From positions 98,027-161,810 of the forward strand of contig PMNA01000026.1 in NCBI GenBank assembly GCA_003162055.1: a stretch of 63,784 nucleotides of DNA, in the 5' to 3' direction. Each line of letters opens with the position of its first letter. Position 1 is the first letter of the stretch. The notes beneath the pieces are model-generated. The model was not told the origin of the DNA. It searched no databases and worked only from the letters and a program-made list of their open reading frames with translations. Source of the stretch: Actinomycetota bacterium (GTDB lineage Bacteria > Actinomycetota > Thermoleophilia > Gaiellales > Gaiellaceae). A program made the position numbers and the translations under genes. This document shows positions 26,595 to 35,250 of this stretch, in pieces.

Positions 26595-27888
26595 GCTAAT
26601 TCGCGCGGAGACCACTACGCGCTCGATACTGCTCACGGCTTGCCTCGCAGGAGTGCTCTTCCTCGGCTCCTGGGCCGTGATCCATCACGGCGTCTTCGCA
26701 AAGCATCAGATCATCGACACTCCTGTCTACCAGCGCTACGGCGACTGGATGATGCACGGCAGCCTTCCCTACCGTGACTTTGCGATCGAGTATCCGCCGG
26801 GCGCCCTGCCCGTCTTCGTACTCCCCGCTATCGGCAATTCCGGCGGCGCCAATCCATCAGCCGAGCCCGACCGGGTCAGAGCGGCATACCGTCGTAACTT
26901 CGAGTTTCTGATGGCCGCCTGCGGGCTGGCCACGCTGGCCCTGATGGCTGGCGCGCTGCGCTATCTTCGCTTCTCGAACGGTCGCGCGGCGGGCGCGCTG
27001 GGGCTGTTAGCGCTCAGTCCGCTCTTGCTCGGCCCCGTGATCCTCTCGCGCTTCGACCTCTGGCCGGTACTGGTTGCCATGATCGGCCTGGTGGCGATTC
27101 TCATCGGGCTCGAGTGGATCGGTTTTTTGGCGCTGGGCCTGGCGACGGCGGTGAAGATCTTCCCTGTTGTGCTGCTCCCGATCGCCTGCATCTGGGCCTG
27201 GAAGCGGTTAGGCCGGCGCGAGCTTGCCGCTTGCCTGGGAATCTTTCTCGCGGCGCTCGCGGCCTGTTACGTGCCCTTCGTAATCCTCGCGCCGCACGGC
27301 GTCTGGCATTCCATCTCGGTGCAGTTGGGGCGCCCGCTGCAGATCGAGAGCCTGGGCGCTGCCACGCTCGTGGTCCTGCACCATCTCTTTGGCTTGGGGG
27401 TGAGCACTGTCTCCGGCTCGGGCTCGCAAAACCTGGACGCGAGCGGCGCCGGCACGATCGCGATCGTGCAAACAGTTCTTCAGGCCGCCGCGCTCATCGG
27501 CACCTGGATCTGGTTCGCCAGGGGCGAGGCCAGCGGCGAGCGGCTTGCGCGAGCGAGCGCCGCCGCGATCGTGGCCTTCGTGGCCTTCGGCAAGGTGCTC
27601 TCGCCTCAGTACATGATCTGGCTCTGCCCCTTCGTGCTGCTCGTACGGGGCAGGCGTGGCATCGCCGGCGCGGCGCTGCTCGTGGCCTCCCTCGTGCTCA
27701 CGCAGCTCTGGTTCCCGTACCGCTACTGGGATTACGCGCTCGGCTTCGAGGCCCTGCCCAGCGCCTTCGTCTTCCTGCGTGACATCGCGCTGGTCGGGCT
27801 TTTCGCCACCCTACTTACCGATCTGCGCCCGCGCGGCCAGGAGTCGCCCGCGCTCAAGCCGGCGGTTATTCAGAGTCTCTCCCGTTAG
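26578..27888 (+). CDS. GT-C / GT87-type polyprenol-linked glycosyltransferase
   Basis: About 436 residues and 10-11 membrane helices. The first outside loop carries TPVYQRYGDWMMHGSLPYRDF then EYPPGALP, the DxxxY...G.lPYrdf.EYPP pattern of GT87 mannosyltransferases that use polyprenyl-phosphate sugars. No ordinary start lies near the N-terminus: TTG 26521 sits inside the previous gene without a site, while CTG 26578 follows GGAGAG by three bases and gives a normal N-terminus. The dolichol-phosphate-mannose-type synthase at 61.4 kb could supply the donor. Confidence 0.75.
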   Translation: MSRLRELIRAETTTRSILLTACLAGVLFLGSWAVIHHGVFAKHQIIDTPVYQRYGDWMMHGSLPYRDFAIEYPPGALPVFVLPAIGNSGGANPSAEPDRVRAAYRRNFEFLMAACGLATLALMAGALRYLRFSNGRAAGALGLLALSPLLLGPVILSRFDLWPVLVAMIGLVAILIGLEWIGFLALGLATAVKIFPVVLLPIACIWAWKRLGRRELAACLGIFLAALAACYVPFVILAPHGVWHSISVQLGRPLQIESLGAATLVVLHHLFGLGVSTVSGSGSQNLDASGAGTIAIVQTVLQAAALIGTWIWFARGEASGERLARASAAAIVAFVAFGKVLSPQYMIWLCPFVLLVRGRRGIAGAALLVASLVLTQLWFPYRYWDYALGFEALPSAFVFLRDIALVGLFATLLTDLRPRGQESPALKPAVIQSLSR

Positions 27889-28029
27889 GAACTCGCGGAC
27901 GAGGCGGTCGAGGCGTGGATGCCGGCGGTCGCACGGGCTGCGAAGGCGCACTGGTAGTGCGGCGAGCGGTTCGGGTGGCCGCCGGCGCCGCGGAGCGGTC
28001 GCATCGGTCGTGCGGGCCTAGCGGGAGAG
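27877..28029. repeat. Long imperfect palindrome between convergent genes
   Basis: Bounded by CTCTCCCGTTAGG and CCTAGCGGGAGAG (12 of 13 pair) with an internal CGCACT-GGT-AGTGCG hairpin. It fills the gap between two convergent genes, so it could act as a bidirectional terminator. It shares no convincing sequence with the three-copy repeat. Confidence 0.45.
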
Positions 28030-28033
28030 GCTC

Positions 28034-28810
28034 CTAGGTCGGGAACCTGAACGCCTCGCAGCTGGTCGCGCGACCGTTTGCGTCGCACTCCACGAGCGCG
28101 CCCTCGATTCGCACGCCGCCCTCGGCGGGCTCGAAGCGCACGTGCATGCCCGTTCGCATCCGCTCGATCGCCAGCTCGGCGCGGACGCCGATCACCGAGT
28201 CGTGCGGTCCGGTCATGCCGGCGTCGCTGATGGCCGCGGTGCCACCCGCGAGCACGCGGGCGTCGTTCGTCTGCACATGTGTGTGCGAGCCGAACACAGC
28301 GGTCACGCGTCCGTCGAGCCAGCGCGCCAGCCCTACCTTCTCGCTCGTGGCCTCGGCGTGAAGGTCGACGAGCACGACGCGGGTCCGCTTCGACGCGGCC
28401 TCGACGAGCTGGTCGACGACCTCGAAAGGCCCGCAGGCGGCGTTCATGAACAGGGCGCCGAGCAGGCTGATGACCGCGACCTCACTGCCGTCGGCCGTCG
28501 CCAGCACGCTCATTCCCGCGCCGGGCACAAAGCGCGAGAGGTTCGCCGGACGTACTACGCGCTCCGTAGTCGCCAGATAGGGGACGATCTCCTGCCTGCG
28601 CAAGGCGTGGTTTCCGAGCGTGATCGCGTCGGCGCCGGCGGCGAGGATGCGCTCGGCGTGCCTGGGCGTGAGGCCCGCTCCGTTGGTGGCATTCTCGGCG
28701 TTGACGACGCAGAAATCGATCGCCAGCTTCTCGCGCAGGCCCGGCAGCTCCTGCTCGAGTATCAGCCGTCCCGGCGAGCCGAAGACGTCAGCTAGAAAGA
28801 GGATGCGCAA
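28034..28810 (-). CDS. ymdB: YmdB-family metallophosphoesterase
   Basis: 258 residues, typical for the TIGR00282/YmdB group. Di-metal motifs: LFLADVFGSPGR, VVNAENATNGAGLT, ITLGNHALR, VDLHAEATSEKVGLARWLDGRVTAVFGSHTHVQT. Bacillus YmdB is a cyclic-nucleotide phosphodiesterase that affects sporulation and motility. TTG start with GAGGA ten bases upstream. It follows the LytM-like gene by 18 bases on the same strand, so the two form an operon. Confidence 0.88.
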   Translation of the reverse strand: MRILFLADVFGSPGRLILEQELPGLREKLAIDFCVVNAENATNGAGLTPRHAERILAAGADAITLGNHALRRQEIVPYLATTERVVRPANLSRFVPGAGMSVLATADGSEVAVISLLGALFMNAACGPFEVVDQLVEAASKRTRVVLVDLHAEATSEKVGLARWLDGRVTAVFGSHTHVQTNDARVLAGGTAAISDAGMTGPHDSVIGVRAELAIERMRTGMHVRFEPAEGGVRIEGALVECDANGRATSCEAFRFPT

Positions 28811-28828
28811 ACGCCGCCCGTCCTCGCC

Positions 28829-29623
28829 CTAGGGAACGATCGCTATCGCGGCCGAGTGGACTTCGATCGTCACGTGATTGCCGGCGTCCTGGGTGTACTG
28901 GGCGAGCTTCTGCTTCTCGAGCTTGGAGAGGTCGATGATGCTTCCCACCCGCGTGCGGCTGGCCTGGACCGTACTGCCGATCTTGAGTGTCGGGTCGCCT
29001 GCGATTCTCGTCATCGAGACGATCACGGTCGCGTCGGTGTCGGGCCGGATATCGACGCGCACGCCGCGCGCACGCCCGTTGACGACGTATGGCCCGACCT
29101 GAACGACCTTGCCGTCGACGGGCGCGTAGACGTCGGTGCCGGGCGCCGCGCCGATATCCAGCGCGCCGTTACCGGTTCCCGTTCCACCCGACAACTCATA
29201 ATAGTTGAGGCCGCTGCCGCTCGAGCCCGAGATGCTGTGGAAGAGGCGAGCGAGAAGTCCCTCGTTTACCTGCGTGCCTTCGGGCGAGAGAGCGATGGCG
29301 CCGGATACGGCGTGATAGCCGATCGCCGTCACCGCCGCGCGCGCGACCGGCAGCTTGATCGGAAGCGCACCGGCCCGGGCGACGACTATCGGTACCGTCC
29401 CCCCGCCGTTGATGGCTCCCTCGTTAGTTGCGATGGTGCCCAGCGGCGAGACCGGACGACCGCTCGTCCAGGCGCTGAGCACGAGAATGAGCGCGACAAT
29501 CGCAGCGGCAACTCCCAGAACGGCCTGCCAGACGGTACGCCGAGAACGGCTCGCGTGAGGGGCCGACTCGTGCAGCCGCCGCGCGCGCCGACCCTGCCGG
29601 CGCGCGTGTGCACGGTAAGGCAT
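28829..29623 (-). CDS. Membrane-anchored LytM/M23-like protein, degenerate
   Basis: About 264 residues. Very basic N-terminus, one membrane helix (about residues 35-55), a linker and a C-terminal M23/LytM-like domain (ALDIGAAPGTDVYAPVDGKVVQVG ... NHVTIEVHS). The first metal-binding His of M23 enzymes (HxGxD) is replaced by a non-ligand, and the HxH near the end reads IEVHS, so it is probably inactive and may regulate an amidase, as EnvC-type proteins do. The start is set at ATG 29623 by a TACGGT box seven bases upstream; GTG 29632 would lie inside that box. Confidence 0.65.
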   Translation of the reverse strand: MPYRAHARRQGRRARRLHESAPHASRSRRTVWQAVLGVAAAIVALILVLSAWTSGRPVSPLGTIATNEGAINGGGTVPIVVARAGALPIKLPVARAAVTAIGYHAVSGAIALSPEGTQVNEGLLARLFHSISGSSGSGLNYYELSGGTGTGNGALDIGAAPGTDVYAPVDGKVVQVGPYVVNGRARGVRVDIRPDTDATVIVSMTRIAGDPTLKIGSTVQASRTRVGSIIDLSKLEKQKLAQYTQDAGNHVTIEVHSAAIAIVP

Positions 29624-29630
29624 GAAGGCC

Positions 29631-29636
29631 ACCGTA
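29631..29636 (-). promoter_or_regulatory. -10 box, leaderless promoter of LytM-ymdB operon
   Basis: TACGGT on the minus strand, seven bases before the ATG at 29623. Confidence 0.45.
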
Positions 29637-29694
29637 GCGGAGAGGTGTCACGCTTTCAAATTACGAGCACTACCGTCGCCGTCGGCACGAGCGG

Positions 29695-29700
29695 TACGAT
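29695..29700 (+). promoter_or_regulatory. -10 box, leaderless promoter of AI-2E permease gene
   Basis: TACGAT, seven bases before the ATG at 29708. Confidence 0.5.
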
Positions 29701-29707
29701 CCCGGCT

Positions 29708-30931
29708 ATGGCGGACGGGGCGATCAGAATCGCGATTCCTCGCTGGATTCAACTGGTCGGCCTACCGCTCCTCCTGCTGCTCGCCTGGACGCTCGCGAGC
29801 ACCGTCGGGCGCGCCGTTTTCCTCTTCGTCCTGGCCGGGCTGATAGCCCTGCTCCTGAACCCGATCGTGCGCGCACTTAGCCGAATCTGGATCCCGCGCG
29901 GAATAGCCATCGCGGTCGTCTACCTCGCCTTCGCCGCCGCCGCAACCTTCTGCGTCATCGCGCTGGCGACCGTCGGCACCGACCGCGTTCGCTCGACCGC
30001 CCACCGCGTCGACAGCTATTTCACGACAAAAAACCCCCGGCACCAGACGGGCGCCGAGCGCGACGTCGACCGCCTGCAGATCTGGCTCAACACGCACCAT
30101 CTCAAGCGAGTCAAGATCCGCAAGCAGGGGCTGGAGTTCGTCCGCAGCATCAACATCAAGGGCGTGACGTCGAAGGCGATTAACCTGATCGAAGGCGCGG
30201 CGCTGAGCGCGATCACGATTCTTTTCAGCATCCTCCTGGTCGTCGTCGTCTCGATCTACATGCTGCTCGACATGAACCGGCTGGGTACGGTGATCGACCG
30301 CAGATTTCCGCCTAAAAAGGGCTCGCCGCCGCTTCTGGCGCAGCTCGAGCAGGCGCTTGCCGGCTACGTGAAGGGTCAACTTCTCCTCTCTCTGATCATC
30401 GGCGCCAGCGCCGGCGTCGGCCTCTGGCTGTTCGGCGCGACGGGCCTGCTGCCGGGCGGCGACCGCTACGCGCTCTATTTCGGGATCTGGGTCGCCTTCA
30501 CCGAGTTGATCCCCTACCTCGGGCCCTGGCTGGGAGCGATCCCGCCCTTCATCTACGGGCTCGTCCTGCATCCGATCTCAGCGCTCTGGGTGTTTTTCCT
30601 CTTCCTCGGCATCCATCAGATCGAGGGGCATGTCGTGGTGCCGAAAGTAATGGGATCGGCGCTCCGCCTGCATCCCCTGCTCGTCATCTTCGGGCTGCTG
30701 GCCGGAGCGGAGATGTACGGCGTGCTCGGCGTCTTCGTTGCCCTGCCGCTGCTCGCCGTGCTGCGCGCGCTGTGGGAGTTCTTCTCTGAGCGAATCTCCT
30801 TCGAGACCTGGGAGCCTGCCGCCGCTACGACCCCGGGAGTGTCGCCCGTCCGGCCGGCGGCCAAAGGGACAGGTGCGAAGCGGACGACGCCCAGACCGGT
30901 GAGCGGCAAAAAGAAGAAGGCCGAGGAGTAA
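29708..30931 (+). CDS. AI-2E family transporter
   Basis: 407 residues with about eight membrane helices and the family blocks ISLLLVVVVSIYMLLD-like and YFGIWVAFTELIPYLGPWLGAIPPFIYGL, plus HQIEGHVVVPKVMGSALRLHPL near the end. Members export small molecules (autoinducer-2, Na+/H+ exchange, polar compounds), so the substrate is open. The ATG at 29708 is chosen over the long upstream open frame because of the leaderless TACGAT box and because upstream sequence is antisense to the LytM-like gene. The basic tail (KKKKAEE) is cytoplasmic. Confidence 0.85.
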   Translation: MADGAIRIAIPRWIQLVGLPLLLLLAWTLASTVGRAVFLFVLAGLIALLLNPIVRALSRIWIPRGIAIAVVYLAFAAAATFCVIALATVGTDRVRSTAHRVDSYFTTKNPRHQTGAERDVDRLQIWLNTHHLKRVKIRKQGLEFVRSINIKGVTSKAINLIEGAALSAITILFSILLVVVVSIYMLLDMNRLGTVIDRRFPPKKGSPPLLAQLEQALAGYVKGQLLLSLIIGASAGVGLWLFGATGLLPGGDRYALYFGIWVAFTELIPYLGPWLGAIPPFIYGLVLHPISALWVFFLFLGIHQIEGHVVVPKVMGSALRLHPLLVIFGLLAGAEMYGVLGVFVALPLLAVLRALWEFFSERISFETWEPAAATTPGVSPVRPAAKGTGAKRTTPRPVSGKKKKAEE

Positions 30932-30934
30932 CGC

Positions 30935-31585
30935 GTGGCCGAGACGCTGCTTGCGGCTCGCACCATCTCACGCCGGTTCGGGCGGGTGATCGCGCTCGAG
31001 CCGATCGATCTCGAGCTCCGCTCCGGCGAAGCCGTGGCGCTCGTGGGCCCGAACGGGGCCGGCAAGTCGACGCTGATGGCGATTCTGGCCGGGGCGCTGA
31101 AGGCGAGCGGAGGCCGACTCAGCGTCACCGGCTCGGCCAAGGTCGGCTGGCTGCCTCAGCGACCCGCGCACTACGGACGCCTGACCGCGCTCGAGAACCT
31201 GGTCCTCTTTGCCCGCCTGGAACAGATGAAGCATCCCGAGCAGCAGGCCGCGCAGATGCTGGAGCGCTTCTCCTTGCCCAGCGACCGCCTGAGCACCTAT
31301 CTCTCGATCGGGAACCGGCAGCGGCTGAGCCTGGCGATCGCGCTGCTCGGCGACCCGAACGTGCTCTTGCTCGACGAGCCGACCGCTTCGCTCGACCCGA
31401 AGCAGCGCGCGCTGCTCTGGAGCGAGGCCCAGCGCCACATCGAAGCCGGCGGCGCCATCTTCTTCTCGAGCCAGAACCTCGAAGAGGTCGAGCGCCATGC
31501 CACGCGCGTGATCGCACTCGACTCCGGCCGGCTCGTCTTCGGCGGCGGCCCCGAGGAATACACCGTTTGGGAGCGTGAGCCGTGA
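30935..31585 (+). CDS. ABC transporter ATP-binding protein
   Basis: 216 residues, one nucleotide-binding domain: Walker A GPNGAGKSTLMAIL, Q-loop GWLPQRP, a signature region with reduced consensus (LSTYLSIGNRQRLSLAIALL, where LSGGQ would be), Walker B NVLLLDEPTASLD, and the H-loop region. The weak LSGGQ resembles CcmA-like and antibiotic-exporter ATPases. Four bases after the AI-2E gene, and overlapping the permease start by four. Confidence 0.9.
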   Translation: MAETLLAARTISRRFGRVIALEPIDLELRSGEAVALVGPNGAGKSTLMAILAGALKASGGRLSVTGSAKVGWLPQRPAHYGRLTALENLVLFARLEQMKHPEQQAAQMLERFSLPSDRLSTYLSIGNRQRLSLAIALLGDPNVLLLDEPTASLDPKQRALLWSEAQRHIEAGGAIFFSSQNLEEVERHATRVIALDSGRLVFGGGPEEYTVWEREP

Positions 31586-32922
31586 AAACCCTGCGCGATG
31601 CCGCGCTGCTCGCCCGCAAAGACCTCATCTCGCTGCGCCGGGCGCCTCTGGTGGTGATCCTGCTGGCCTGTTATCCGCTCCTGATCGCGGGACTCGTCGG
31701 CACGGTTGCCGGCTACGCCAACTCGCGCCCGCGCATCGCCATCGTCGACCTCGATCACATCCCGGCCAAGACCAAGGTCGCCGGGCACACGTACCAGATC
31801 AAGAACCTGATCGACGAGGTGGCCAAGAACGTACGCATCTCCTGGATGACCAAGCCCGAAGCGGCTCAGGCTCTGCGCACCGGCGAGGCGGTGGGGGTGA
31901 TCACGATTCCCAAGGGCTTCATCGCGCAGCTGAAGAGTGTTGTCAGCAGCCCGCAGGTCGAGTTCGAGACCTCGCAGGGCGGTATCTCCTCGCGCGTGAT
32001 CCAGCAGATGCAGGCGCTCATCTACAACCTCAACCGCAAGCTTCAGGACGCCTACGTGAAGGACGCGATCGGCTACATCTCGGTCATACGCAACGGCGGT
32101 AAGGCCGATTTCCTCGGCTCGAATTACAAGGTGCTGGGGATCAAGAAGGCGCGCGCGCTGCTGGCGGGGGAGAAGAACAATCCCGATGCGGCCAAGATCG
32201 TCCGTTTCCTCGACACCGCGGAGGGCGCGCTGCGGGCCTCGGAGGTCTCGGCCAAGGCCGTCGCCCAGCCGATCAAGCTGGCGACCGAGACTCGCAACGG
32301 CCGCGGCTGGTTGCTCTCGGCGCAGATGCAGGCCTACGCACTGGCACTGACGGTGAGCATCCTGGCGCTGGCGCTCGGCGCCGCGGTCACCGCCTCCGAG
32401 CGCGACGAGAACGTCGCCTGCCTGCTCGGGCGAGGGCTGGTCTCGCGCCTCTCTCTGCTCGCCGCCAAGATCGCGCTGGCGACGATCATCTCGCTCGCGG
32501 TAGGCAGCGTGATCCTGCTCGCCTTCGGCATCATCGTCGACGTCGGCGGCATCGCCGGCGGCCAGCCCTGGCAACGGGTTCCGCTGGTGCTGGTCGGCGT
32601 GACGCTCTTCGGCGCGGCGTTGGGCGCAATCGGAACGCTGATCGGAGCGCTGGCCCGCGAGGGTCGTTCGGCCACGCTGGGGGCTCTGTTGGTGGCGCTT
32701 CCGATCGTCCTGCTGGGCTTGATTCCGCGCGAGGTCGCGCCGCCCGCCGGCTACGTCAGCGACATCTTCCCCTTCAGCCACGGCGAGCGCTTCTTTTCCT
32801 CGGCGCTCTATGACCTGCACCCCTGGGCCACGATCGGCCCCGAGGCTCTCTGGCTGCTCGGACTGCTCGTCGTTTGGGGAGCGCTGGCGCGGCTGGCCCA
32901 GCCGCGGTTGACCGAGGCCTGA
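31582..32922 (+). CDS. ABC-2 type permease
   Basis: 446 residues: one N-terminal helix, a large outside domain (about residues 45-255) rich in polar helices, then six helices with ALGAAVTASERDENVACLLGRGLVSRLSLLAAK, a typical ABC-2 coupling region. The YhgE/DrrB-like shape suggests export of a lipid or drug. GTG start, overlapping the ATPase gene by four bases. Confidence 0.85.
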   Translation: MKTLRDAALLARKDLISLRRAPLVVILLACYPLLIAGLVGTVAGYANSRPRIAIVDLDHIPAKTKVAGHTYQIKNLIDEVAKNVRISWMTKPEAAQALRTGEAVGVITIPKGFIAQLKSVVSSPQVEFETSQGGISSRVIQQMQALIYNLNRKLQDAYVKDAIGYISVIRNGGKADFLGSNYKVLGIKKARALLAGEKNNPDAAKIVRFLDTAEGALRASEVSAKAVAQPIKLATETRNGRGWLLSAQMQAYALALTVSILALALGAAVTASERDENVACLLGRGLVSRLSLLAAKIALATIISLAVGSVILLAFGIIVDVGGIAGGQPWQRVPLVLVGVTLFGAALGAIGTLIGALAREGRSATLGALLVALPIVLLGLIPREVAPPAGYVSDIFPFSHGERFFSSALYDLHPWATIGPEALWLLGLLVVWGALARLAQPRLTEA

Positions 32923-33473
32923 TGAGCAGCAAGAAATTCGAGGGTGAGCTATGGCAGCGCCTAGTCGAGGAGGGCGCAAGCGAGAGCGCGCTTTGGGCCG
33001 AGCTACTGCTGCCCGAGCCGGAGCGCTCCGAGCAGCTCTCCTTCTCGCCGCTGGCCACGCCCGAGCTGGCGCTGGGAATCGAGACGATCTACGAGGGCTA
33101 CCTCGTCCACTACGGGCGCTCGCGCCTCTTTTCTCAGACCGACCCGAACCTGGCGCTGCTGCTCGGTGACCGCCTCTATGCTCGCGGCCTCGTGCATGTG
33201 AGCGAGTCGGGAAGCGTGGCCGTGGTGGCCGATCTGGCTACGTTGCTCGAGCTCTGCGCCCGCTTGCAGGCCGAGCGCAAAGCGGGCGACGGCGCCCTCT
33301 GGGCCGCCGCGGTTGCGCGGCTCGGAGAGGGCGGTCTGAGCGATGCGGGAAACGCGCTCCTCCGTTCCGGCGAGCAGGAACCGCTCCTGCGCATGGCCCG
33401 TGAAACCGCCGGCCGTGAGCTGGTTGAGCGAGCCCTCGCGATCCACGCCGAACAGTTCCGAGGGCTCAGCTAG
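32922..33473 (+). CDS. Hypothetical helical protein linked to ABC exporter
   Basis: 183 residues from the ATG in TGATG at the permease stop codon. All-helical by eye, with ALGIETIYEGYLVHYGRSRLFSQTDPNLALLLGDRLYARGL in the middle. No membrane helix or known motif. Its tight coupling to the ABC pair suggests an accessory role, but I cannot name the family. Confidence 0.6.
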   Translation: MSSKKFEGELWQRLVEEGASESALWAELLLPEPERSEQLSFSPLATPELALGIETIYEGYLVHYGRSRLFSQTDPNLALLLGDRLYARGLVHVSESGSVAVVADLATLLELCARLQAERKAGDGALWAAAVARLGEGGLSDAGNALLRSGEQEPLLRMARETAGRELVERALAIHAEQFRGLS

Positions 33474-33529
33474 CAGATAGGACGATCGGCCACGCCCGAC
33501 GGCCGCAGCGCCTCGCCAAGCCGGTTGCC

Positions 33530-33535
33530 TAGACT
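33530..33535 (+). promoter_or_regulatory. -10 box, leaderless promoter of UbiD-family gene
   Basis: TAGACT, six bases before the GTG at 33542. Confidence 0.5.
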
Positions 33536-33541
33536 GGCAGC

Positions 33542-34987
33542 GTGGCGCCGCCACTGGATCTCCGCGAATGGATCGCCCTGCTCGAGCGCGAGGGCGAGCT
33601 GACGCGCGTCGCCGCCGAGGTCGATCCCGAGCTGGAGATCACCGAGATCGCCGACCGGGCCGTGAAAGCCGGCGGGCCGGCGCTTCTGTTTGAGCATCCG
33701 AAGGGCTCGCAGCTGCCGCTCCTGATCAACCAATTCGGGACCGAGCGGCGGATCTGCCTCGCACTCGGGGTCGAGAAGCTGGACGACGCGGCGGGCAAGC
33801 TCGCGTCGCTGTTGGAGCTGGAGCTGCCCCGCGGCGCCCGCGCCAAGGTGCGCAAAGCCCTGGAGCTGAAGTCGCTGGCGACGAATGCCCAACCGCGCAG
33901 GGTGCGCCGCGGCGCCTGCCAGGAAATCGTGCTCACAGGCGACGAGATCGATCTGGGCCTTTTGCCCGTGCAACGCTGCTGGCCGGACGACCCCGCTCCC
34001 TTCATCACCTTGCCGGCTGTGATCACACTCGATCCCGAGACGAAGGCCCGTAACGTCGGCATGTACAGGATGCAGGTCGTCGATCGCCGTACGACCTTCC
34101 TGCACTGGCAGGTGCACAAGGACGCGGCGGCGAGCTGGCGCGAGATGGAAGACAGGCTGGAGGTGGCGGTCGCGATCGGGCTCGATCCGGTCACCACCTA
34201 CGCCGCCACGGCGCCCCTTCCGCGCGGAATCGACGAGCTGATGCTGGCAGGGTTGCTGCGCGGTCGCCCGGTAGAGCTCGTACCGGCCAAGACCGTTCAG
34301 CTGGACGTGCCGGCGCAGGCCGAGATAGTGCTGGAGGGATACGTGGAGCGCGGCGAGGTCGGAAGCGAGGGACCGTTCGGCGATCACACCGGCTTCTACT
34401 CCCCCGCGGGCCCCTTCCCGCTCTTCCACCTGAGCGCGATGACCATGCGTGAGGGAGCGATCTACCCCTCGATCGTCGTCGGCAAGCCGCCGGCTGAAGA
34501 CGCCTGGCTGGGCAAGGTGACCGAGCGCCTCTTTTTGCCCGTGGTGAGGAGCGCCGTGCCCGAGATCGTCGACTTCGACCTACCGGTCGCCGGCGCCTTC
34601 CACAACTGCGTCATCGTCTCGATTCACAAAGACTTCCCCCACCAGGCGCGCAAGGTGGCAAGCGCCGTCTGGGGCCTGGGCATGCTCAGCCTGACCAAGG
34701 GCGTCGTCGTCGTGGACGAGCAGGTCGATCCGCATAACTACGAGGACGTCTTCTTCCACCTCTGCGCCAACGTCGATCCGAAGCGCGACGTCTGGATCGG
34801 CGAGGGGCCGCTCGACCAGCTCGATCACTCCGCCTCGCGCGAGAGCTTCGGCGGCAAGATCGGCATCGACGCGACGAGAAAGAGCGCCGAGGAAGGAGCG
34901 CGCGAGTGGCCGCAGGAGATCGAGATGAGCGCCGAGATCAAACAGCTGGTCGAGCGACGCTGGCACGAGTACGGCATCGATCTCTAA
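33542..34987 (+). CDS. UbiD-family prenylated-FMN decarboxylase (menaquinone type)
   Basis: 481 residues, full length for UbiD. Conserved blocks: DLREWIALLEREGELTRV opening, MYRMQVVDRRTTFLHWQVHKDA, EVGSEGPFGDHTGFYSP (catalytic Glu region) and VDEQVDPHNYEDVFFHL. It decarboxylates an aromatic acid using prenylated FMN made by UbiX. Next to mqn genes it probably serves the late futalosine pathway (the MqnL role, on a dihydroxy-naphthoate-type carboxylate). Confidence 0.9.
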   Translation: MAPPLDLREWIALLEREGELTRVAAEVDPELEITEIADRAVKAGGPALLFEHPKGSQLPLLINQFGTERRICLALGVEKLDDAAGKLASLLELELPRGARAKVRKALELKSLATNAQPRRVRRGACQEIVLTGDEIDLGLLPVQRCWPDDPAPFITLPAVITLDPETKARNVGMYRMQVVDRRTTFLHWQVHKDAAASWREMEDRLEVAVAIGLDPVTTYAATAPLPRGIDELMLAGLLRGRPVELVPAKTVQLDVPAQAEIVLEGYVERGEVGSEGPFGDHTGFYSPAGPFPLFHLSAMTMREGAIYPSIVVGKPPAEDAWLGKVTERLFLPVVRSAVPEIVDFDLPVAGAFHNCVIVSIHKDFPHQARKVASAVWGLGMLSLTKGVVVVDEQVDPHNYEDVFFHLCANVDPKRDVWIGEGPLDQLDHSASRESFGGKIGIDATRKSAEEGAREWPQEIEMSAEIKQLVERRWHEYGIDL

Positions 34988-34994
34988 CCTAGTA

Positions 34995-35123
34995 GAGCAC
35001 GTTTCGTTTGAGGACCCGTCGACTGGTGGCTGCGATGCTAGGACGCAGCGCCTCGTTCGTAGCGGCGCTACGGACGAAGCCGAGCGCGGCCAGTGGGTGG
35101 AGTGCTTCACTTGGAACGTGCTC
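34995..35123. repeat. Palindromic intergenic repeat, copy C (longest)
   Basis: 129-base imperfect palindrome with perfect 9-base ends GAGCACGTT/AACGTGCTC and an internal TTCGTAGCG/CGCTACGGACGAA hairpin. Left-arm blocks match copy B and outer blocks match copy A. It fills the gap between the UbiD and UbiX genes. Confidence 0.65.
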
Positions 35124-35250
35124 ATCGAACTAGACGGGAGCTCGCGAAAGCGGCACCCTCTGCAGGGAGACATTTCCGTTTCTGAGCTAGATCGCGACTG
35201 GAGTTTCCGCAGGCGATGGTCTCGCCCGGCTAATCTCGCTTGAGATATCA

